Positions 59,486 to 64,000 of a stretch of 64,000 nt of DNA are shown in pieces. Position numbers and translations under genes: made by a program. This stretch comes from Bog-1198 sp963727045 (lineage in GTDB: Bacteria > Pseudomonadota > Gammaproteobacteria > Steroidobacterales > Steroidobacteraceae): positions 1,240,001 through 1,304,000 of the forward strand of contig CAVSES010000001.1 in NCBI GenBank assembly GCA_963727045.1. The letters are read 5' to 3'. The notes beneath the pieces were generated by a model. The model was not told the DNA's origin. It ran no database searches and saw only the letters and a list, made by a program, of their open reading frames with translations. Every line of letters starts with the position of its first letter. Position 1 is the first letter of the stretch.

Positions 59486-61801
59486 TCACGCCGTTCGCTG
59501 CGCGGTCAGCCTGCTGGCCTCGACCACCGTGACCGCGGTCATGTTGACGATGCGCCGCACCGTGGCCGCCGGGGTCAGAATGTGAGCCGGCGCGGCGCAT
59601 CCGAGCAATATCGGGCCGATGGCCACGTTGTGACCCGCCGCAGACTTGAGCAAGTTATAGGCAATGTTGGCGCTGTCTAGATTCGGACAAACCAGCAGGT
59701 TGGCGCTGCCCCGCAGCGTGCTGTCGGGAAGGATGGCCCGGCGCGCCGCCTCATCGAGTGCGCAATCACCGTGCATTTCGCCGTCGACCTCGAGATCCGG
59801 CGCGCGCTCGCGCAGCAATGCCAGCGTGGCGCGCATCTTCAATGCCGAGGGCGCGTCGCTGCTGCCGAAATTCGAATGCGACAGAAGCGCGACTTTCGGG
59901 TTGAGGCCGAAAGCGCACAATTGATCCGCCGACAGCTGCGTGATTTCCGCGAGCTCAAGGGATGTGGGGTCGAGATTGACGTGCGTGTCGACGATGAACA
60001 CCTGACGGCCCGGAAGGATCAGGCCGCTCATCGCGCCGTACACGTTGACGCCCGCGCGGCGCCCGATGACCTGATCGATGTAGCGCAAGTGCCGCGCATT
60101 CGTGCTGATGGTCCCGCATATCAGACCGTCCGCCTCGCCCTTTCTCAGCAGCATCGCGGCAATCAAGGTGGTGCGGCGGCGCATTTCAAGTTTGGCGTAC
60201 TGCGCCGTGACGCCGGCGCGCTCGGTGAGCCGGTGGTAGGCCTGCCAATACTCGCGATAGCGCGCATCGTGTTCGGGATTGACGATGCTAAAGTGCTCGC
60301 CGTTCCTGATGCGCAATCCATGGCGCTTGATGCCGCGTTCGATCACCGCCGGCCGCCCCACCAGGATGGGCCTGGCGAGCTTTTCGTCCACGATGATCTG
60401 AACCGCGCGCAGCACCCGCTCATCCTCCCCTTCTGCGTAGACGATGCGGCTGCGCTCCGCCGGCACCTTGCGCGCGGCCGCGAATATGGGCTGCATGAGC
60501 GTGCCGCTGTGATAGACGAACTGCAGCAGCCGTTGGCCGTAGGCTTCCAGGTCGGCGATCGGCCGGGTTGCGACTCCGGACTCCATGGCAGCCTTGGCCA
60601 CCGCGGGCGCGATCTTCACGATCAGCCGCGGATCGAAGGGTTTGGGGATGAGATATTCCGGGCCGAAAGTGAGATCCTCGACGCCGCCGTAGGCGGCGGC
60701 GACCACGTCGCTCTGCTCCTGCCGGGCCAATTCCGCGATGGCGTGCACCGCCGCGATTTCCATCGGCCGGGTTATGGTGGTGGCGCCGACATCCAGAGCC
60801 CCTCGAAATACGAACGGGAAACACAGGACATTGTTGACCTGATTGGGATAATCGCTGCGGCCGGTGGCGATTACGGCATCGCTGCGGACCGCGCGCACTT
60901 CCTCCGGAAGGATTTCCGGCAGCGGATTGGCGAGCGCAAGGATCAGAGGCTTGGGAGCCATTCTGCGCACCATGTCCCGGGTGAGCACCCCGCCCGCCGA
61001 GAGCCCGAGGAATACGTCCGCGCCGTCGATGATGTCGTTCAACGTACGCGCGGCGGTAGCCTGCGCAAAGCGGGCCTTCTCGGGATCCATCAATTCCTGG
61101 CGGCCCGCGTAAACGACTCCCGCGAGGTCGGTCAGCCAGACGTTGCCGCGCGGCAGCCCCAAATCGAGCAGCAGCTCAACGCAGGCGAGCGCAGCGGCGC
61201 CGGCGCCGCTGACCACCATCTTGATCTTGTCGATGTCCTTGCCGACCACCTGCAGCCCGTTGAGACAGGCTGCGCCGACGATGATGGCGGTGCCGTGTTG
61301 GTCGTCGTGGAACACGGGGATCTTCATGCGACGGCGCAATTCGCGCTCGACGATGAAGCATTCCGGGGCCTTGATGTCCTCGAGATTGATGGCGCCGAAT
61401 GTGGGCTCGAGGGAGGCAACCAGTTCGACCAGCTTCATGGGATCGCGCTGATCGACTTCGATGTCGAACACGTCGATGCCGGCGAACTTCTTGAACAGCA
61501 CCGCCTTGCCTTCCATCACCGGTTTGGCGGCGAGCGGACCAATCGCCCCGAGGCCGAGGACCGCGGTGCCGTTGGTGATCACGCCGACAAGGTTGCCGCG
61601 CGCGGTGAAGCGATAGACGTTGAGGGGGTCCTCCACGATGGCCTCGCAGGCTGCGGCCACGCCGGGCGAATAGGCCAGTGCCAGATCACTCTGGTTGAGA
61701 AGCTGCTTGGTGGCGGTTACCGAGAGCTTTCCGGGCGTCGGAAATTCGTGATAATCGAGGGCGGCCTTCCTTCGTGGGTCCTGGACGTCATCGTGCTTCA
61801 C
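59486..61801 (-). CDS. maeB: NADP-dependent malic enzyme with phosphotransacetylase-like domain
   Basis: The 771-residue protein decarboxylates malate to pyruvate. N-terminal malic enzyme domain (about 15-420): YHEFPTPGKLSVTAT, SDLALAYSPGVA, AVLFKKFAGIDVFDIEVDQ, FHDDQHGTA and an NADP site (VVSGAGAAALACVELL). C-terminal PTA/PTB domain (about 430-760): IVYAEGEDERVLRAVQI, and CNLLVCPNLDSANIAYNLLK-like end (LLVCPNLDSANIAYNLLKSAAGHNVAIGPILLG). Such a fusion is regulated by acetyl-CoA in known cases. ATG 61801 lies behind a usual site. Confidence 0.93.
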   Translation of the reverse strand: MKHDDVQDPRRKAALDYHEFPTPGKLSVTATKQLLNQSDLALAYSPGVAAACEAIVEDPLNVYRFTARGNLVGVITNGTAVLGLGAIGPLAAKPVMEGKAVLFKKFAGIDVFDIEVDQRDPMKLVELVASLEPTFGAINLEDIKAPECFIVERELRRRMKIPVFHDDQHGTAIIVGAACLNGLQVVGKDIDKIKMVVSGAGAAALACVELLLDLGLPRGNVWLTDLAGVVYAGRQELMDPEKARFAQATAARTLNDIIDGADVFLGLSAGGVLTRDMVRRMAPKPLILALANPLPEILPEEVRAVRSDAVIATGRSDYPNQVNNVLCFPFVFRGALDVGATTITRPMEIAAVHAIAELARQEQSDVVAAAYGGVEDLTFGPEYLIPKPFDPRLIVKIAPAVAKAAMESGVATRPIADLEAYGQRLLQFVYHSGTLMQPIFAAARKVPAERSRIVYAEGEDERVLRAVQIIVDEKLARPILVGRPAVIERGIKRHGLRIRNGEHFSIVNPEHDARYREYWQAYHRLTERAGVTAQYAKLEMRRRTTLIAAMLLRKGEADGLICGTISTNARHLRYIDQVIGRRAGVNVYGAMSGLILPGRQVFIVDTHVNLDPTSLELAEITQLSADQLCAFGLNPKVALLSHSNFGSSDAPSALKMRATLALLRERAPDLEVDGEMHGDCALDEAARRAILPDSTLRGSANLLVCPNLDSANIAYNLLKSAAGHNVAIGPILLGCAAPAHILTPAATVRRIVNMTAVTVVEASRLTAQRTA

Positions 61802-61987
61802 GAAGCGGCTCCGCGGCGCGAGTGCCGGTCAATACGAAAATGAACCGTCAATTCTGATCCTTGTTTGCGCTGCAACGATCGACGACCGCCGTCGGCTTAT
61901 TGTAAGGGCGCGGCAGCGGAAATGGGACTAAACTCCATCCCAAGAGTGACCTTACGGGTATGAACCTCTCAATTGGAGGATGCGATC

Positions 61988-62761
61988 ATGGGCACTACAC
62001 TCGTCGGCGGCGGGAATCGGGCTTTGCATCTGGAAGTCGTGAGAATCCCGGTTTACCAGCCTCTGGTCTGGCTCAAGGATGGATGGCTCGATATGCGCAG
62101 GCACTGGGGAACCAGCCTGGGCTACGGCGCGTTGATCGTGGCACTCGGCTGGACGCTGCTGGTGTTTTGCGCCGTGCACCCCTACTTCATTGCGGCGGCG
62201 ATTTCCGGATTCTTGCTGGTGGGCCCTCTCATGTCGGCCGGCCTGTGCGAAATGTCGAGGCGCTACTCCCTGGGGCAATCGGCGAATTTCGACGACTCGC
62301 TGGAGGGCTTTGTGCGAAATGCCCCGGCGTTGTTCGAATTCGGCGTCATTCTGGCGATCTGCGCCGCCGTATGGTTCGGCGTTTCCGCGCTGCTGTTGGG
62401 CACGGTGTTTCACATTGCCGCACCGGACATCCGCGAAACGCTGTACCGCGGGTTTCTGGATTCGACCAACCGCTCGCAGGTTCTGGCGTACATCGTCATC
62501 GGCGGCGTGCTGGCAACCGCCGTGTTCGCGGTATCGGTGGTGGCGATACCGCTGATCATCGACCGGCACGCCACCGCCGGACAGGCGATGCGGGCGAGCC
62601 TCACGGCGGTACTTCACAACATTCCCGCCATGATCTTCTGGAGCGCCTCGATTCTGGTGTTGACGGTTATCGGCTATGCGCCGCTGCTCACAGGGCTGCT
62701 CATCATTGCGCCTCTGTTGGGACACGCGACCTGGCATGCGTACAAGGGCCTGATTCACTGA
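61988..62761 (+). CDS. DUF2189 integral membrane protein
   Basis: The 257-residue protein starts at ATG 61988 (GGAGG 7 bases before). It has six or so helices in the DUF2189 pattern: PLVWLKDGWLDMRRHWGTSLGYGALIV, FLLVGPLMSAGLCEMSRRYSLGQ, and PLLTGLLIIAPLLGHATWHAYKGLI. Family members occur near cytochrome oxidase genes; the function is unknown. It is followed by a PhyH-type gene 8 bases later. Confidence 0.88.
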   Translation: MGTTLVGGGNRALHLEVVRIPVYQPLVWLKDGWLDMRRHWGTSLGYGALIVALGWTLLVFCAVHPYFIAAAISGFLLVGPLMSAGLCEMSRRYSLGQSANFDDSLEGFVRNAPALFEFGVILAICAAVWFGVSALLLGTVFHIAAPDIRETLYRGFLDSTNRSQVLAYIVIGGVLATAVFAVSVVAIPLIIDRHATAGQAMRASLTAVLHNIPAMIFWSASILVLTVIGYAPLLTGLLIIAPLLGHATWHAYKGLIH

Positions 62762-62769
62762 AGGCGCCC

Positions 62770-63657
62770 ATGCAAGATCTCCTCGCAGAACTCGATGCCG
62801 AAGGGTACGCGATAGTGCGCGGCTTTCTGTCCCCCTCGGAAACGGCGCGCTTGAGCGCGGAAACCGACCGCATGTACCAGGAGGGATTGAAGCATCACGC
62901 GACGTACCGGGACAGGAACCTGCTGTTCGAGGTCCTTGATGATCCCAAAGCCAAGCGGCGCGTGGTCTTGCAGGCGCACTGGACCGCGTGGCTCAGTCCG
63001 TTCATGGAGGAGGTTCGCCGCAGCGAGAAGTTCTTCTCGGTGCTCGAGCCGTTTCTGGGCGCGGACATCAAGCAGATAACGCATCAATTGCATTGGAAGC
63101 CGCCGGGCGCGAAATACACGTCGTACAGATTTCACCAGGACGCGCGTTTTCGGGAGGGCAACATCAAGGACTTCGGTTACGTGGGAAGCACCGTGACAAC
63201 GGGACTTGCCATCGATCGGCAGACGGTCGCAAACGGCGCGCTGCGGGTAATTCCGAAAAGCCACCGGTTGGGATATCTGGGCCTGTCCGACGATGGGCCG
63301 ATCATGGTCGGTCAGACGCAGGACGAGGAACTGCGGCGGGCGGGTCTCGATCCCGGGAACATCGTCACCTGCGAAATGGAACCGGGGGACCTCCTGCTCT
63401 GGACGCTATTCACCGTTCACGGGTCGGCTCCCAATATCAGCGACTATGACCGGCGCTTCATGATCAACAGCTACGTACGGGCGGCGGACAGCGAGCGCGG
63501 CGAGTGGGCCTTTCGCGGCGGCGTCTCGGCACCGCTCGGCTCGGAGCCGCAAGTGTGCAAGTACGAACTGCTGCGCGAACGGCCGGGGCCGTTTTATATC
63601 GAATCGGACTGGACTGAGGAAGCCCGTTCGGCCAGCGCCGCCAATCCGCGGGACTAG
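62770..63657 (+). CDS. Phytanoyl-CoA dioxygenase (PhyH)-family protein
   Basis: The 295-residue protein has a Fe(II)/2-oxoglutarate fold: HxD in YRFHQDARFREG (about residue 123), a second His in LLWTLFTVHGSAPN, and an Arg in DRRFMINSYV. It begins LLAELDAEGYAIVRGFLSP, a typical PhyH start. Substrates of such proteins range from lipids to antibiotics; none can be assigned here. It lies 8 bases after the DUF2189 gene. Confidence 0.85.
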   Translation: MQDLLAELDAEGYAIVRGFLSPSETARLSAETDRMYQEGLKHHATYRDRNLLFEVLDDPKAKRRVVLQAHWTAWLSPFMEEVRRSEKFFSVLEPFLGADIKQITHQLHWKPPGAKYTSYRFHQDARFREGNIKDFGYVGSTVTTGLAIDRQTVANGALRVIPKSHRLGYLGLSDDGPIMVGQTQDEELRRAGLDPGNIVTCEMEPGDLLLWTLFTVHGSAPNISDYDRRFMINSYVRAADSERGEWAFRGGVSAPLGSEPQVCKYELLRERPGPFYIESDWTEEARSASAANPRD

Positions 63658-63675
63658 GAGGCCGTTCCGGCCGCC

Positions 63676-64000
63676 CTACGGCACCGCCGCCGCATTGCGG
63701 ATCGCGGCGTCTTTCAGCGCCTTCCCGATGCCGGCTGCGGCCAGGAAATAGTGTACTGACGCCCACGCAAAGAACAGCAGCATCATCTGCATGCCATGGC
63801 GTGTGGCGCCGGCCAGTGCGGAATTGCAGTCAGACTTCACCGCCGCCGTTGCCGCGGCCGCGGCCGCGCCTCCTGGACAACTGATCGCGAAGGAAGGAAC
63901 GTCCGCACCCCGTACGGAGAGCTGATGGAAATGAGCCTCGGCGAAGCGGTCGATCGCCCAACCGGTGGCCAGGGGTCCCAGTCCCAGTGCGAACACACTC
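63676..64000 (-). CDS. MFS transporter C-terminus, 5' end outside window
   Basis: The open frame runs from the window edge to a stop at 63676 (108 codons shown). It has GLGLGPLATGWAIDRF, which closes an MFS half with a short loop, a periplasmic-like insert with CPGGAAAA and two Cys, and a final helix (QMMLLFFAWASVHYFLAAAGI). This matches the C-terminal helices of spinster-type MFS proteins. The rest lies beyond base 64000. Confidence 0.65.
   Translation of the reverse strand, partial: SVFALGLGPLATGWAIDRFAEAHFHQLSVRGADVPSFAISCPGGAAAAAATAAVKSDCNSALAGATRHGMQMMLLFFAWASVHYFLAAAGIGKALKDAAIRNAAAVP

Noticed and set aside
59771..61843. 690-codon plus-strand frame over maeB
   Set aside because: It is antisense to a full malic enzyme with clear motifs; its product has no recognisable fold.
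1..64000. kaiA, transposase, integrase, tRNA or rRNA genes
   Set aside because: Looked for by motif and pattern; none could be supported anywhere in the window.

Overview
The window is high-GC, gene-dense DNA of a Gram-negative bacterium, most likely a free-living member of the Pseudomonadota. Supporting genes include a TonB-dependent receptor, porins, a three-gene Pqi transport set, PssA, MaeB, Fe-type SodB and many c-di-GMP or phosphorelay proteins. A gammaproteobacterial (Steroidobacter/Nevskia-like) source is my guess; no rRNA or other phylogenetic marker is present to settle it. I saw no tRNA, rRNA, CRISPR array, insertion sequence or integrase.

Layout. 1-3081 (minus): a truncated PAS sensor, a small phosphate-binding-like periplasmic protein, a porin and a SCO1/SenC protein. 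3299-8056: an RsbRD-type histidine kinase, two damaged small genes (a Cys-motif secreted protein and a YbhB/PEBP gene), pssA, xth and a DUF4142 protein. 8313-16520: a YeaQ/GlsB-like stub, a PAS-GGDEF-EAL protein, a methyltransferase, an orphan mreB that appears to use an AUU start, an acyl-CoA ligase, a BON protein, a hydrolase and a phospholipase D-type synthase.

16652-24238 is the most interesting region. It encodes a ribbon-helix-helix protein, KaiC, two different KaiB proteins and a PAS hybrid histidine kinase, all joined by 4-bp overlaps. Behind them lie a histidine-kinase-like protein with an eroded ATPase domain, a lone receiver protein and a membrane Ser/Thr kinase with a Calx-beta domain. 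This looks like a KaiA-less clock or timing module wired into a phosphorelay.

24249-37717 is an envelope block: a TonB receptor divergent from two tandem giant BNR/sortilin-like proteins, then three CxxCH-bearing exported proteins (a barrel, a lipoprotein and a beta-propeller lipoprotein) and a frameshifted outer-membrane protein. 37798-40418 holds an ECF sigma factor, a zinc-finger anti-sigma factor and a subtilase gene whose signal peptide is in another frame. 40601-49439 holds an AcuI-type reductase, a metallo-hydrolase, a membrane dipeptidase, a TetR/SDR pair, a CHRD protein, sodB, a second ECF sigma/membrane protein/DUF4097 operon, a cupin and a decayed TAT/FAD oxidoreductase. 49934-64000 holds pqiA-pqiA-pqiB-pqiC, a BON protein, a GH15 glucoamylase, CsbD, a GST, an M24 peptidase with hpnB, maeB, DUF2189, a PhyH-type dioxygenase and the end of an MFS transporter.

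The window contains five or six reading-frame disruptions. Three of them (5054, 36964 and 39080 genes) are off by the same amount (one extra base modulo 3). They may be real decay or assembly errors and should be read as such.
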